From: Clostridium sp. OS1-26 | Lineage (GTDB): Bacteria; Bacillota; Clostridia; Clostridiales; Clostridiaceae | Assembly (NCBI RefSeq): GCF_030915445.1 | Contig: NZ_CP133264.1 | Coordinates: 1-64,000 of the forward strand | Length of the DNA stretch: 64,000 nucleotides | Reading direction: 5' to 3' | Shown: positions 50,637 to 60,612 of the stretch, one piece after another | Layout of the letters: the number at the start of each line of letters is the position of its first letter | How positions within the stretch are numbered: position 1 is the first letter of the stretch | Notes under the pieces: model-generated | The model's database searches: none | The model's input: only the letters and a program-made list of their open reading frames with translations | What the model was told of the DNA's origin: nothing | Made by a program: the position numbers and the translations under genes

Positions 50637-52038
50637 TTAAGCTTTCTTTTTAATTTCTAAGTCTTCCCTATCATTTAATGTACTATGTTTAATACCATAC
50701 ATAAAATAAATAGCAGTTCCTATTGCCGTCCATACTGCAAATCTAATCCAAGTAACTGATGGTAAACTTGCCATTAGATATAAGCAAAAAACTATTGTTA
50801 AAATTGGCGTAAAAGGAACACCAGGACATTTAAATTTTCTTTCAATATTTGGCATAGTTTTTCTTAATATAATAACTCCTAAAGATACAAATATAAAAGC
50901 AGAAAGAGTTCCTATATTGCATAAATCCATAATCATACCTAAAGGTAAGAGTCCAGCCATAATAGATGTTACAATACCTGTAATTATAGTGCATCGTCCA
51001 GGAGTACTATATTTTTTGTTATAGTAGCAAAAGATTTAGGTAATAGTCCATCTCTTGACATAACCATAAATATTCTAATTTGCCCATATAAAGTTACAAG
51101 TAATGTAGAAATCATTCCTAAAACCGCTCCAGCACCAACTAATGCAGATCCCCAAGTAATTCCTATTCTTGACAGAGCTCCTGGAAGGGCATTATTTACA
51201 TCAATTAATTTAAAAGGCACCATTCCAGTAAGTATTAAAGAAACAGATATATAAAGAATAATAACTAAAACCATACATATTGCCAATCCAAGCGGCACAT
51301 CTCTTTTTGGATTTTCAGTTTCTTCTGCAGCTGTTGAAACTGCATCAAATCCAATAAACGCAAAAATATTATTGCAGCTCCAGACATTACTCCTTTGAAT
51401 CCAAAAGGAGCAAATGGGTGGTAGTTTACAGGATTCACATGAGTTATTCCAAGAACAATAAATACAAGTATAACGAATATCTTTACACCAACTATAATGT
51501 TATTTATTTTTGCACTTTCCGATACACCAATATAGAGCAGCCAAGTTACAACTGCTGTAATTATAATAGCTGGTAAATCTACAATTCCTCCTGAAAGTGG
51601 TGAATTTGTAATTGCTGTTGGTAAATTTATACCATAATCTCTTAACATTCCAACAAATGTTCCAGACCATCCTGCAGCAACAGCAGCTCCAGAAACAAGA
51701 TATTCAAGTATTAAATTCCACCCTATAAGCCATGCCCAAATTTCACCGAAAGCTACATATGAATAAGAATAAGTACTTCCTGCAACAGGAAACATCGTGG
51801 CAAGTTCTGAGTATGTTAATGCACAAAGTGCACTTGTAATAGCGGCTATTATAAAGGATAATGTAACAGCAGGGCCTGCTAATTGTGACCCCTGACCAGT
51901 AGCAACAAATATACCAGTTCCCACTACTGATCCAATTCCAAGGGCAGCTAAATCAAAGGCACTTAACTTTTTCTTAAGTCCGCTTTTCTTAGCTGCATCT
52001 CTAAAATCTTCTACAGATTTTTTTCTAAATATATTCAT
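50637..52038 (-). pseudogene. APC-family amino acid permease 3, two frameshifts
   Basis: The sequence encodes a permease closely related to the intact one at 11607-13028, but in three frames: 52038-51265, 51298-50984 and a third ending at 50637. Aligning with the paralog, one base is missing in an A-run near 51362-51366 (after AAIIF) and another in an A-run near 51010-51016 (after ITKN). No other damage is visible and the ribosome site (GGAGGATAAAATATG) is intact. This fits a young pseudogene, a phase-variable gene, or two homopolymer sequencing errors. Confidence 0.85.
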
Positions 52039-52258
52039 ATTTTATCCTCCAATATTAATTCACAAAAATCTTTATTTATGCAAGCCCAAAGAAACTTCTA
52101 TAAGTATAAAAAAAACTAAATAATTATACAACAACTCTACAAGGTAGTTTTTTGCACTTTTTCTACAAATTTTTTTATATTTCTTTATATTTCTCCTAAT
52201 ATTATTTAATTGATATTTTTATCAAAAAAAGAAAGGTATTCTCCTTTCTTTAAAATAT

Positions 52259-53533
52259 TTAAATATTTATCTTTTTAATTAGCTTTTCTAGATACACAGA
52301 TTTCATCTGTTTGCTTGCCATTGCCTGTTTCATAGGGGGCAACTTTAATATAGCTGATAAAATTGCTGCCATTGCTCTATGGCTCCCTAGCGCACGATTA
52401 TCGAATATTAAATTTTGCAGCTGATTTTTTTCTACTGCCATTAATACTGCTCTATGAACAGAATTGGCGGGAGTTATTATATGTTCTTTTCGCCTTTCTA
52501 AACTAATGCTCTTTTTTGAGCAGGACCGTACACATACTCCACATCCGAGACATATATCCTCGTCAACTTTAGCATAGTGTTTCTTGCTATCGTCACCGTT
52601 AGAAAACATTTTTATAGCCTCTATTGGGCATGCTTTTACACATTTCCCACATCCTATACAATTATCTTCATCAACCTTAGGTATAAAATTTGTAGTATGT
52701 ACAGGATGAAGCATTCCAAATTTTTTTGCTGCTATCATAGCTTCGCAGCAACAACCACAGCAGTTACAAATAAATGTGACCTTTTCTCTTACATTTTCTC
52801 CACATTGAACCAAGTTATGTTCATATGCTTGGTGAAGAAGTTCCAATCCTTCTGACACTTCTACTTCACGAGCAAACTTATGCTTTATTAAAGAGGCCGC
52901 AACGTTGTCAAAAGTCATACATATATCTAATGGAGCATCGCACCCACGATTGACATGGTGCATTTTATGTCTGCAGTAGCACATACTTATTCCTATATGA
53001 GAAGCATTTTTTATAACATTACTAGCTCTCTCATAATCTAATATATGAACAGAATTCTTATTTGACAGCACTTCCTCCTGTACAAACACTCTTCCAAGCC
53101 GTGTTTCAGAACTAAAAAATAATTCTTTAATAAAATCCTCTTCTACATTCATATATTGGTAATAAAGTTCACTTAATAACTTTTGGTCTATATCATTTCT
53201 GGTCCTCATAAGTGCAAATTCAAAAAATCCTGCCATAGGTGGTGGAAGCATGTATTGCTGTGTTCCATTATTATCAACATCTAATAATATAGCCCTACTC
53301 GCTAATCTATCTAATATCTTTCTAGCCTCTACCTCTTCCATATTCCATATCTTACTTGCAGTTTGGGCTGTAAAGGGTTTTATTGGAAGAGTAGCTACCA
53401 ACTCAGCCTCCTTCTCGCTAAATAAAATACTCAAAATTTTATATAAAGTTTTAGAAGTAGGGGCCCCCTGTGGAAACCTATTAATTCTATCTATAAGATG
53501 TTTATAGCTTTCTTTAGCAGATAAATGAGACAT
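52259..53533 (-). CDS. 4Fe-4S dicluster protein with N-terminal winged-helix-like region
   Basis: This 424-aa cytoplasmic protein has an N-terminal region of about 100 aa resembling a winged-helix fold (KPFTAQTASKIWNMEEVEARKILDRLASRA). A cysteine-rich centre follows (CYCRHKMHHVNRGCDAPLDIC, CNCCGCCC). Two ferredoxin repeats lie near 285-345 (CIGCGKCVKACP and CLGCGVCVRSCS). It resembles clostridial 4Fe-4S proteins of unknown function, possibly redox-sensing regulators or electron carriers. It is monocistronic. Confidence 0.78.
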   Translation of the reverse strand: MSHLSAKESYKHLIDRINRFPQGAPTSKTLYKILSILFSEKEAELVATLPIKPFTAQTASKIWNMEEVEARKILDRLASRAILLDVDNNGTQQYMLPPPMAGFFEFALMRTRNDIDQKLLSELYYQYMNVEEDFIKELFFSSETRLGRVFVQEEVLSNKNSVHILDYERASNVIKNASHIGISMCYCRHKMHHVNRGCDAPLDICMTFDNVAASLIKHKFAREVEVSEGLELLHQAYEHNLVQCGENVREKVTFICNCCGCCCEAMIAAKKFGMLHPVHTTNFIPKVDEDNCIGCGKCVKACPIEAIKMFSNGDDSKKHYAKVDEDICLGCGVCVRSCSKKSISLERRKEHIITPANSVHRAVLMAVEKNQLQNLIFDNRALGSHRAMAAILSAILKLPPMKQAMASKQMKSVYLEKLIKKINI

Positions 53534-53716
53534 TCTTTCACCTTCTTTTTTTACCTATTTTACAAATATAATTATACCAAATTTTTCATATTATTAGTAT
53601 TGCCATAAATTTTTATAGTATAATCCTTCATTTATATAACCATGTTTAAATTCTTATACTTTTAATATTTCTACACTGTTCTTAAAAGTATATTTATTAT
53701 AAATCTTTATATTAAA

Positions 53717-53756
53717 TTAAAACCCTTAGATGTTTTTTTCCATCTAAGGGTTTTAA
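53717..53756 (-). terminator. Terminator after the CWB2 amidase
   Basis: TTAAAACCCTTAGATG pairs perfectly with CATCTAAGGGTTTTAA around an 8-nt loop; it directly follows the stop codon. Confidence 0.85.
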
Positions 53757-53758
53757 TA

Positions 53759-55276
53759 CTATCTTATAGTTTTTATTATTCCATTTGCTATTGCCTGGGC
53801 AAGTTTGTTTTGGAAGCTGTCGTCTGCTAAAAGTGCTTCTTCAGTTGGGTTGCTTATGAATCCAAGTTCCACTAATACAGAAGGTGCTGCCGTGTTCTTT
53901 ATAACATAAAAGTTTGCAGTTTTTATTCCTCTATCTACAAATCCTGTAGAATTAATAAGTTCCGTCTGTATTGCCTGTGCTAATTTTTGACCTGCTGAAC
54001 TTCCATCATAATAATATGTTTCTGTTCCACGAGCCCCTGATGCGTCTGCACTATTAGTATGTATTGCAACAAAGTAATTAGCCCCAGCATTGTCAGATAT
54101 ATCACACCTTGCCTGAAGGTCTTGAGAAACATCTGCTGGCCAAGGTACATTATCACTTGTTCTAGTGTATACTACACCTATTCCATTCTGTTGAAGTATT
54201 TTCCCTAACTTTAACGATACAGCTAAAGTTACGTTTTTCTCATAAGTTCCATTCGGTCCTACAGCTCCAGAATCATATCCTCCGTGACCTGGGTCTATAG
54301 TTATTATAATAGGACCAGTTATAAGATTTTGTATCACATAATCTGCCACTACCCCTGTTCCTCCGAGTACATTAATTGCAGATATAGATTTTATATTACT
54401 CTTAACTGTAGGCTGCTGACTTCCATTTGAATTATATACTAATACTACCGGTGATGAAGTTTTTGCTGCCGCTGCTGAGCCAGATAGTGCATCTGCAAAG
54501 CCTTCACCATTCGCTACATATACAGTATCAAAACTTATGCTTGAAACAAATTCATTTATGATAGCTGAATTTGTTTCATACCTATCTTGTCCACTTAATC
54601 TTTTATAATTTACAAGACTGCTTGCTGCCGAATCACTTACGGCCCCTGTACCACCTACAATATAGCCATTTTTAACATTATTACTGCTTATAAATTTTGC
54701 TGTAACATCAGGAAGCTTATCTTTTGGAGTAAGTAAGATAGGCATCTGCTTTACAGCGGCTATAGAAGCAACAGACACTGCATCTGGGAAATTCTCTCCT
54801 GATGCTACTATTATGCCATTATCTACACCTATATTTTTAGCAACTTCCACGCTTGTCTCATATCTGTCTTGGCCCTGTAAACGACTTGATTTTATACCCA
54901 TAGAACTTAGTTGGCTCTCTATGCTAGCAGGTATTACTCCAGTTCCCCCTACTATCATAACATTTTTTACACCAAGTCTTACGATCTCGTCTTTGACAGA
55001 ATCTTTCAGTATATTTCCTGCATTTAATAAGATAGGCGCATTATACTTTTTAGCTAAAGGCGCTGCACTTAAGGCATCTGGGAAATCTTCTCCAGATACC
55101 AATATTATGTAGTCTGAGTTCTGCCAGTTGTTTTGAGAAATCTTAATAGAAGTTTCGTATCTGTCGCTGCCTCCAAATCTTTGAATTGTAGGAGCTGCAG
55201 ATACTTTAATAGTTGATAAAAAAGTAATAAACAGGAATGCTAAAAATGTTAGTAAAAAATTCTTTCTGCTAAACAT
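53759..55276 (-). CDS. N-acetylmuramoyl-L-alanine amidase with three CWB2 cell-wall-binding repeats
   Basis: This secreted 505-aa protein has a signal peptide (about 28 aa, ending ..KVSAAP) and three CWB2 repeats (about 32-310), each with a DRYETS/N motif and VGGTG. A C-terminal Amidase_3 domain (about 325-505) follows. The amidase zinc ligands are visible: TIDPGHGGYDSG, the glutamate in GTYEKNVT, FVAIHTNS, and the catalytic glutamate in VLVELGFISN. CWB2 repeats bind cell-wall polymer, so it cuts peptidoglycan at the surface. The start MFSRKNFLL at 55276 is preferred, with AAGGAG 8 nt upstream; a longer frame begins at 55294. Confidence 0.92.
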   Translation of the reverse strand: MFSRKNFLLTFLAFLFITFLSTIKVSAAPTIQRFGGSDRYETSIKISQNNWQNSDYIILVSGEDFPDALSAAPLAKKYNAPILLNAGNILKDSVKDEIVRLGVKNVMIVGGTGVIPASIESQLSSMGIKSSRLQGQDRYETSVEVAKNIGVDNGIIVASGENFPDAVSVASIAAVKQMPILLTPKDKLPDVTAKFISSNNVKNGYIVGGTGAVSDSAASSLVNYKRLSGQDRYETNSAIINEFVSSISFDTVYVANGEGFADALSGSAAAAKTSSPVVLVYNSNGSQQPTVKSNIKSISAINVLGGTGVVADYVIQNLITGPIIITIDPGHGGYDSGAVGPNGTYEKNVTLAVSLKLGKILQQNGIGVVYTRTSDNVPWPADVSQDLQARCDISDNAGANYFVAIHTNSADASGARGTETYYYDGSSAGQKLAQAIQTELINSTGFVDRGIKTANFYVIKNTAAPSVLVELGFISNPTEEALLADDSFQNKLAQAIANGIIKTIR

Positions 55277-55518
55277 AGCTTCATCTCCTTGCACATGTAT
55301 TATTTAGCCTGTCCTTTTTATTCTAACATAACTTTAGTACTATATATCAATGTTATTAATTCCACATTTGGAATTATATTCATATAAAACTGTGAATTTA
55401 CGGAAATTTTACATCTTTTAAAAATCTGTGATTCGAATCAAACTTTAATAATTTAGTACATTTTGGGTAAATCTATTAATATATTAGCTTTGCAACTAAA
55501 TATAGAGGTGTTAAATTC

Positions 55519-56976
55519 ATGGACAATAATACAATACCTTCATATAGTGATATCCTCAAAGCTCTGAGTGAAAGCTTTAGTGATTGCCCTGATATTATTA
55601 TGAGAAAAGTATATTTAAAAAATGGAGTAGAAGGCTACTTTATATTTATAGAGGAATTAGTAAACTTTGATTTAGTACAAAGAGATTTTATATCTCATAT
55701 ACTCTCCATGCCATCTGAAGATCTTTGTAATGAAATTAAAGCTAGATCTCTTCCAGTATCTAACATTAAATTTTATTATGACATTCCCTCTATAGTAGAT
55801 AATGTGTTATCTGGTGAGTTTATATTTATCTTTGATGGAATGAAATTTGCTATATCCTGTATTTTAAGAAGATTTGAAGGAAGAGCTATTGAAGAACCAA
55901 TTGTAGAAAAAAACGTAAAGGGCTCTCATGAGGGTTTTGTTGAGACCCTTAATACCAATATTGCAATATTAAGAAGGAAAATAAAAAATAACAATCTTAA
56001 ATTCAAAAGGCTACGTGTTGGAACTTCAACTAATCAAATTGTAGTTATTGCTTACATGCAAGGTATTGCTAACCCAGAGATTCTAAATGATTTATATAAC
56101 AAAATCAAAAATATTAATATTGATGGAATAATTGGAATTGGATATATAGAACAACTTATATCAAGTTCCCCTAACTCCCCGTTCCCACAGTTCTTGTCTA
56201 CCGAAAGACCTGACAAAGTTATGGCTATGCTACTTGAAGGAAGATTAGCTGTTATGCTAGATGGTACTCCTGTTACCACAATTGCACCTGTTTCAATCTT
56301 TTCCTTTCTTCAAGCACCAGATGACTATAATTCCAGCTGGATATTTGGCTCCTTTGTAGGTTTGTTAAGAGAGTTAGCAATGTTAATAGCTCTGTTTCTC
56401 CCAGGGATATATATAGCTATAACATCTTTTCACTACTATATGGTCCCTCTTAGATTATTAATTCCGCTGGCAGAATCTAGAGAAAGAGTACCTTTCCCTC
56501 CATATATCGAAGCTTTAATTATGGAGCTTACAATAGAGCTGATAAGAGAAGCCTCAATAAGACTTCCTTCATATATAGGCTCAACTATAGGTATTATTGG
56601 AGGTATTATTGTAGGTCAGGCAGCAGTTCAGGCAGGATTAGTCAGCGTATTAATGATTATAGTTGTTGCAATAACTGCAATAGCTTCATATACAACTCCT
56701 ATATCGGATATGGGCTTTGCTATAAGATTTTTTAGATTTATAGTTATGATTGCATCTGCCACCTATGGACTAACAGGAATATTAATATGCTGGATATTAC
56801 TACTTACCCACTTACTATCTTTAGAATCTTTAGGTCAGCCTTATTTTTCTCCTATTGTTCCATTTAAAGCTAAAGACCTAAAGGATGTATTCATACGTCT
56901 TCCACTTAAATACATGAAAAAGAGACCTGATTTACCAAGACCTATTGACAAGGAGAGAGGTAAAAATGATCAATAG
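55519..56976 (+). CDS. gerKA: Spore germinant receptor subunit A (GerKA)
   Basis: This 485-aa GerA-family protein has a soluble N-terminal part of about 275 aa and about five C-terminal membrane helices. Family marks are LLEGRLAVMLDGTPVTTIAPVSIFSFLQAPDDY, and PIVPFKAKDLKDVFIRLP near the end. With GerKB and GerKC it forms the inner-membrane spore receptor for nutrients; clostridial GerK responds to amino acids or related germinants. A possible sigma-G promoter (GAATCA at 55435, 18 nt, CATTTTG at 55459) lies 54 nt before the start, consistent with forespore expression. It overlaps gerKB by 11 nt. Confidence 0.92.
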   Translation: MDNNTIPSYSDILKALSESFSDCPDIIMRKVYLKNGVEGYFIFIEELVNFDLVQRDFISHILSMPSEDLCNEIKARSLPVSNIKFYYDIPSIVDNVLSGEFIFIFDGMKFAISCILRRFEGRAIEEPIVEKNVKGSHEGFVETLNTNIAILRRKIKNNNLKFKRLRVGTSTNQIVVIAYMQGIANPEILNDLYNKIKNINIDGIIGIGYIEQLISSSPNSPFPQFLSTERPDKVMAMLLEGRLAVMLDGTPVTTIAPVSIFSFLQAPDDYNSSWIFGSFVGLLRELAMLIALFLPGIYIAITSFHYYMVPLRLLIPLAESRERVPFPPYIEALIMELTIELIREASIRLPSYIGSTIGIIGGIIVGQAAVQAGLVSVLMIIVVAITAIASYTTPISDMGFAIRFFRFIVMIASATYGLTGILICWILLLTHLLSLESLGQPYFSPIVPFKAKDLKDVFIRLPLKYMKKRPDLPRPIDKERGKNDQ

Positions 56977-58054
56977 TAAAAAACATAATATTACTTCCAA
57001 GCAACTTATGATATTTATTATATCCTCTGAAATAGGTTTCGGAATCGTTTCTCTACCTTCTACCTTAGCGGAAAAAGTTGGTCATGATGGTTGGATATCA
57101 GTATTGTTAACAGGAATTCTGTGCACTGTAGCCGTATATTTTATAATGATTCTCTTAAGGAGGTATTCAGATAAATCTATTTTTCAAATTAATATACTTT
57201 TGTATGGCAAAATTTTAGGTACCTTTATAAATTTTGCTTTATTTGCATATTTATCTTTTACTACTAGCGTTGCATCTAGAACTCTTACAGAACTTATTAG
57301 GGTAACATTGTTAAAACTTACTCCAAATATTGCTCTTTCCGCTGCGTTATTATTACCAACTATATATGTGTGCTCTAAGGGTCTTAAAGTTTTAGCTCGA
57401 TTATCTAGTTTAATATCTTTTTCTTATATTGTTGCTATAATATTCTATTTGTCAGTACTAAAACATGCAAGTTTATCTTTTATACAACCTGTGGGAATTT
57501 CTGGAATACAAAAAATTTTACAAGGAATGCTTATTACTGGGTTTTCCTATTTGGGTTTTGAGCTGTCTGCAGTCGTATATCCTCATGTTACTGATAAGGA
57601 TAAAGCTATTAAGTATGCCGTATATGCCAATATATTTACTACTTTCTTCTTTACCCTAATAGTTTTTTTGTTAACTATATTAACTGGAGAAGAGAAGCTT
57701 GGACTAACTACTTTCCCTCTATTTAACATAGCAACTTCTATTAGAATTCCTATATTTGAAAGAGCAGATATTTTCTTTGTAATGCTTTGGTTTCCTGTAA
57801 TGGGAAGTGCTGTAAGGAGTTATTATTGCTCTACCTACCACTTTATAAGATTAATTTTTAAATTAGACGATGAATTGTTCCCCATGATATTGTTCTCTAT
57901 ATTTATTGTAATATTAGGGAGGATACCAAAAGGTTTAACTCAATTAAGTCAGTTTACTAAAATAGTAGGATACTTGGGAATTGGGGTTGTTGTTTATCTT
58001 ATAGTATCTTTTCTATTTTCTTTTGTTAATAAGAGAGGTGTACTTATGAAATGA
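56966..58054 (+). CDS. gerKB: Spore germinant receptor subunit B (GerKB)
   Basis: This integral membrane protein of about 362 aa and 10 helices resembles APC-superfamily transporters, as GerB subunits do. The start MINSKKHNITSKQ is chosen because GAGAGAGGTAAAA lies upstream; the frame can be extended by seven codons. It overlaps the end of gerKA and the start of gerKC (ATGA), so all three subunits are translationally coupled. Confidence 0.92.
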   Translation: MINSKKHNITSKQLMIFIISSEIGFGIVSLPSTLAEKVGHDGWISVLLTGILCTVAVYFIMILLRRYSDKSIFQINILLYGKILGTFINFALFAYLSFTTSVASRTLTELIRVTLLKLTPNIALSAALLLPTIYVCSKGLKVLARLSSLISFSYIVAIIFYLSVLKHASLSFIQPVGISGIQKILQGMLITGFSYLGFELSAVVYPHVTDKDKAIKYAVYANIFTTFFFTLIVFLLTILTGEEKLGLTTFPLFNIATSIRIPIFERADIFFVMLWFPVMGSAVRSYYCSTYHFIRLIFKLDDELFPMILFSIFIVILGRIPKGLTQLSQFTKIVGYLGIGVVVYLIVSFLFSFVNKRGVLMK

Positions 58055-59175
58055 AAAAATATTTTAAATTCCTTTTTATTATTATATTTATTCCTTTACT
58101 GCTTACTGGATGCTGGGATCAAAAAATATATGAAGAAATCGGTTTTATCCTGCAGGTTGGAGTAGAAAGCGCTGAAGATCATAGACTACTCGCATCCTAT
58201 ACCTCTCCAGTAACAGACCCTAAAAAAAGAGAACAAGTAGAATTAATTTCTAGCAATGTAGGGAGTATTAGGGAATTTAGGGAAAATTCCAAAAGGGTTT
58301 CTGCAAAGCTACTTCAAGGAGGAAAGATACAACAAGTTGTAATATCGAGCTCTCTTGCGCAAAAAGGCATCATAAATCTTCTAGAAATATTTGAACGAGA
58401 CCCTGCCAATCCTGCTATTGCACGTGTAGTTATTAGTGAAGATAGTCCTAAAGAATTATTTGATTATGCTCAGAAGCTCGGAGATAAGCCGAGACCTTCA
58501 TTTTATTTGGAACAATTAATTAGAAACAACTCCGAAAGCGGATTCTGCCCTGATGTATCTGTATTTGATTTTAGCCGTACTTATTTTGCTCCTGGTATAG
58601 ATCCTATAACTCCTATGGTTAAGATAGAAAACGAAATGGGCAAAGGATTACGTATTGATGGTTGTGCACTATTTTCTGGTGATAAAATGGTAGGGAAAAT
58701 TAAACCTAAGGAAACCTCATTGCTTTTGGCAATGAAAGGTAAAATGTCTCAAACAGAATATATTTTTACTACTGTAGGCCCTCCTAAAAATGATTCGTCT
58801 GGAAAAACTGGAGCTGCCGTTATGCTTGCTAAGCCAAAGAGGAAAATAAAAATTAATATTGAAAATAATATTCCTACAGTTAAAATGTCCCTATCCTTTA
58901 AAGGTGATTACGATGAGCGTGAATGGAACCATATAGATAAAAAAGAAATACAAAAAGAATATGAAGAAATAATGGCTAAAGAGCTAAAATCAGAATGCAT
59001 GAAAATACTAAAATATACACAAGAAGTAGGTAGTGATCCTTTAGGTATTGGTAACTTAGTTAGAGCTAAACATAACTCCTTTTGGCAAAACCACAAATGG
59101 GGAGAAGTATATAAGAGCATTGTATTTGACGTGGATGTTACCTTAGATATCGTCAGACATGGATTAATTAAATAA
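58051..59175 (+). CDS. gerKC: Spore germinant receptor subunit C, lipoprotein (GerKC)
   Basis: This 374-aa lipoprotein begins with a lipobox signal (LLLTGCWDQ; lipidated cysteine at about 22). The GerC family CWDQ start and a folded body with PSFYLEQLIRNN and DGCALFSGDKMVGK are typical. It completes the receptor on the outer face of the spore inner membrane. It starts within the ATGA overlap with gerKB. Confidence 0.92.
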   Translation: MKKYFKFLFIIIFIPLLLTGCWDQKIYEEIGFILQVGVESAEDHRLLASYTSPVTDPKKREQVELISSNVGSIREFRENSKRVSAKLLQGGKIQQVVISSSLAQKGIINLLEIFERDPANPAIARVVISEDSPKELFDYAQKLGDKPRPSFYLEQLIRNNSESGFCPDVSVFDFSRTYFAPGIDPITPMVKIENEMGKGLRIDGCALFSGDKMVGKIKPKETSLLLAMKGKMSQTEYIFTTVGPPKNDSSGKTGAAVMLAKPKRKIKINIENNIPTVKMSLSFKGDYDEREWNHIDKKEIQKEYEEIMAKELKSECMKILKYTQEVGSDPLGIGNLVRAKHNSFWQNHKWGEVYKSIVFDVDVTLDIVRHGLIK

Positions 59176-59179
59176 ATCT

Positions 59180-59234
59180 GTATTCATGTTACTAGGAGAA
59201 TACAATTACAATATTCCTATAGTAACATGAATAC
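59180..59234. terminator. Bidirectional hairpin between gerKC and the 96-aa gene
   Basis: GTATTCATGTTACTA pairs perfectly with TAGTAACATGAATAC, with further partial inner pairing (GGAGAATA / TATTCC). The arms are long, but the following T-runs are weak, so termination efficiency is uncertain. Confidence 0.65.
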
Positions 59235-59237
59235 CTA

Positions 59238-59528
59238 TTAATATGTAATTGTTATATTTGGAGCTATTCCAGCTAAATGAGCTTCATATTCGCACTCATC
59301 GTATATATTTTCTGCATCACCATATCCATTAAGAATATTTTCAAAATACAACATGATCACCTTTTTTATGTATTCTGCATAGTGAAATTCCCTAGTTTCC
59401 TCTCCCTCTTGCAAACATTCAAAATATAAATTTTTAAATCTTTTTGCCATCCTACCCATATCCTCGGGTTTATCATTATTAAAAGCTTTTTCAACTTCTT
59501 CTTTGGCTTTATTTAATCTATTTATCAT
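59238..59528 (-). CDS. Hypothetical protein (96 aa)
   Basis: This 96-aa protein is acidic and mostly helical (LNKAKEEVEKAFNNDKPEDMGRM..), with no signal peptide or membrane segment. I do not recognise a family. AGGAGGATTTTAAATAATG supports the start. It is isolated between a convergent spore receptor operon and a terminator. Confidence 0.65.
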   Translation of the reverse strand: MINRLNKAKEEVEKAFNNDKPEDMGRMAKRFKNLYFECLQEGEETREFHYAEYIKKVIMLYFENILNGYGDAENIYDECEYEAHLAGIAPNITITY

Positions 59529-59642
59529 TATTTAAAATCCTCCTAACTACCACAAGACAAAATTATTACTTTTGTTTTTGCATCATGTTTAACCACCTAT
59601 ATTATGCCACATATTTCATAAAAATTGTAGTATGTTTGAATG

Positions 59643-59665
59643 AAAAAAGGAGCAAAAATCGCTCC
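59643..59665 (-). terminator. Terminator after the HypA-like gene
   Basis: GGAGC / GCTCC stem with a 7-nt loop, followed on the minus strand by TTTTTT. Confidence 0.75.
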
Positions 59666-59707
59666 CTTGGTTCATTTCATAAATTATTAAAAAGTCTTTA
59701 TTGTTAT

Positions 59708-59974
59708 CTACTCTTCAACATTCTCCTTATCACCTTCAATACTGTGTAGAATTGCTACCTGGCTATCCAGCTGTTCTTTTTCAACTACAATTTCTGTCCA
59801 TTCTCCCGCTAGGTTGCTGTTAAAGCTGCGAAGATGATCATAAAGATTCTCTGAATCTACGTGGCTATTTTTATCAACAATAATGGACAATCTTTTAATC
59901 CTCTTTATGTTATGAGCCTTGCAAAGAGCTTCTAGAGAATCCGATATTTTATTTAGCAATACAGTATCATGCAT
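59708..59974 (-). CDS. Small HypA-like N-domain protein (no zinc domain)
   Basis: The 88-aa protein begins MHDTVLLNKISDSLEALCKAHNI, with a beta strand RIKRLSIIVDKNSHVDSENLYDHL that follows the pattern of HypA/HybF nickel chaperones (Met-His N-terminus, GELSxVDPExL-like stretch). It ends before the CxxC zinc domain of HypA. HypA binds nickel through its N-terminal Met-His; the His2 is kept here. The similarity is by eye and moderate. It lies 12 nt after a cytochrome b5-like gene, which suggests co-transcription. AAGGGGGAATATATATG supports the start. Confidence 0.5.
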   Translation of the reverse strand: MHDTVLLNKISDSLEALCKAHNIKRIKRLSIIVDKNSHVDSENLYDHLRSFNSNLAGEWTEIVVEKEQLDSQVAILHSIEGDKENVEE

Positions 59975-59986
59975 ATATATTCCCCC

Positions 59987-60424
59987 TTATTTTTTTATAG
60001 TTCCTATCTTAGGAATGCTATTTAAAACCTCCGCATTCCCCATATGACATCCAGAAAATTCACCAGTTAAATCTTTTCCTGAATATAGTCCATAATGAGT
60101 TCCGCCTCCCCATGCAGGATTTACACTTACGTCATATACTATCCCATTTACTACAACATAAGCTGGCTTCCCTCCTTCTCCATTATAATTAGACAATTCC
60201 TCTAATGTGAGCTCTTTCTGCCTTTTTAGACTTATGTTTTTAAAAGTATCTTCATCACATCTTTTGATTATTAACTTTTTTAATTTTTTTATTTCTAGTT
60301 GTTTTAGCTTCATAAAATGATGTCTTATATATGGACATAAACTAAAAGTTAACAAGTAATTATAATAAAATATATTATCCTTAGCATCTTGGATTTGCTC
60401 TTTTAGCTTATACTTTTTATACAT
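59987..60424 (-). CDS. Cytochrome b5-like heme/steroid-binding domain protein
   Basis: This 145-aa protein has a basic N-terminal helical segment (about 1-70), then a b5-like domain: LTLEELSNYNGEGGKPAYVVVNGIVYDVS followed by AWGGGTHYGLYSGKDLTGEFSGCHMG. The pattern matches the small clostridial b5-like (MAPR-type) family. The classic heme HPGG is replaced by THYG, so the mode of heme binding is not certain. It is the first of two genes with the HypA-like protein, and neighbours other electron-transfer genes. Confidence 0.8.
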   Translation of the reverse strand: MYKKYKLKEQIQDAKDNIFYYNYLLTFSLCPYIRHHFMKLKQLEIKKLKKLIIKRCDEDTFKNISLKRQKELTLEELSNYNGEGGKPAYVVVNGIVYDVSVNPAWGGGTHYGLYSGKDLTGEFSGCHMGNAEVLNSIPKIGTIKK

Positions 60425-60576
60425 ATGCTTATTTCTCCATACTTATTCATTCAATAAAATATATGATTTTTAATTCTAACTATTCCTTAAATATGTTTAT
60501 TTTGATAAGCGATATAGTTATCTTATACTAATTTTATAGCTATAAATACAAGCCTTTCAATAAATTATATACATCA

Positions 60577-60612
60577 AAAAATAAAATAGCACCACGAATA
60601 TTTCTTAGTGCT
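60577..60612 (-). terminator. Terminator overlapping the end of the prenyltransferase gene
   Basis: AGCAC / GTGCT with A/T-rich inner pairing; the minus strand continues into TATTTTATTTTTT. The stop codon lies inside the stem. Confidence 0.65.

Noticed and set aside
53759..55276. S-layer adhesin instead of amidase
   Set aside because: CWB2 repeats occur in S-layer proteins, but the C-terminal Amidase_3 domain with its zinc ligands is intact.
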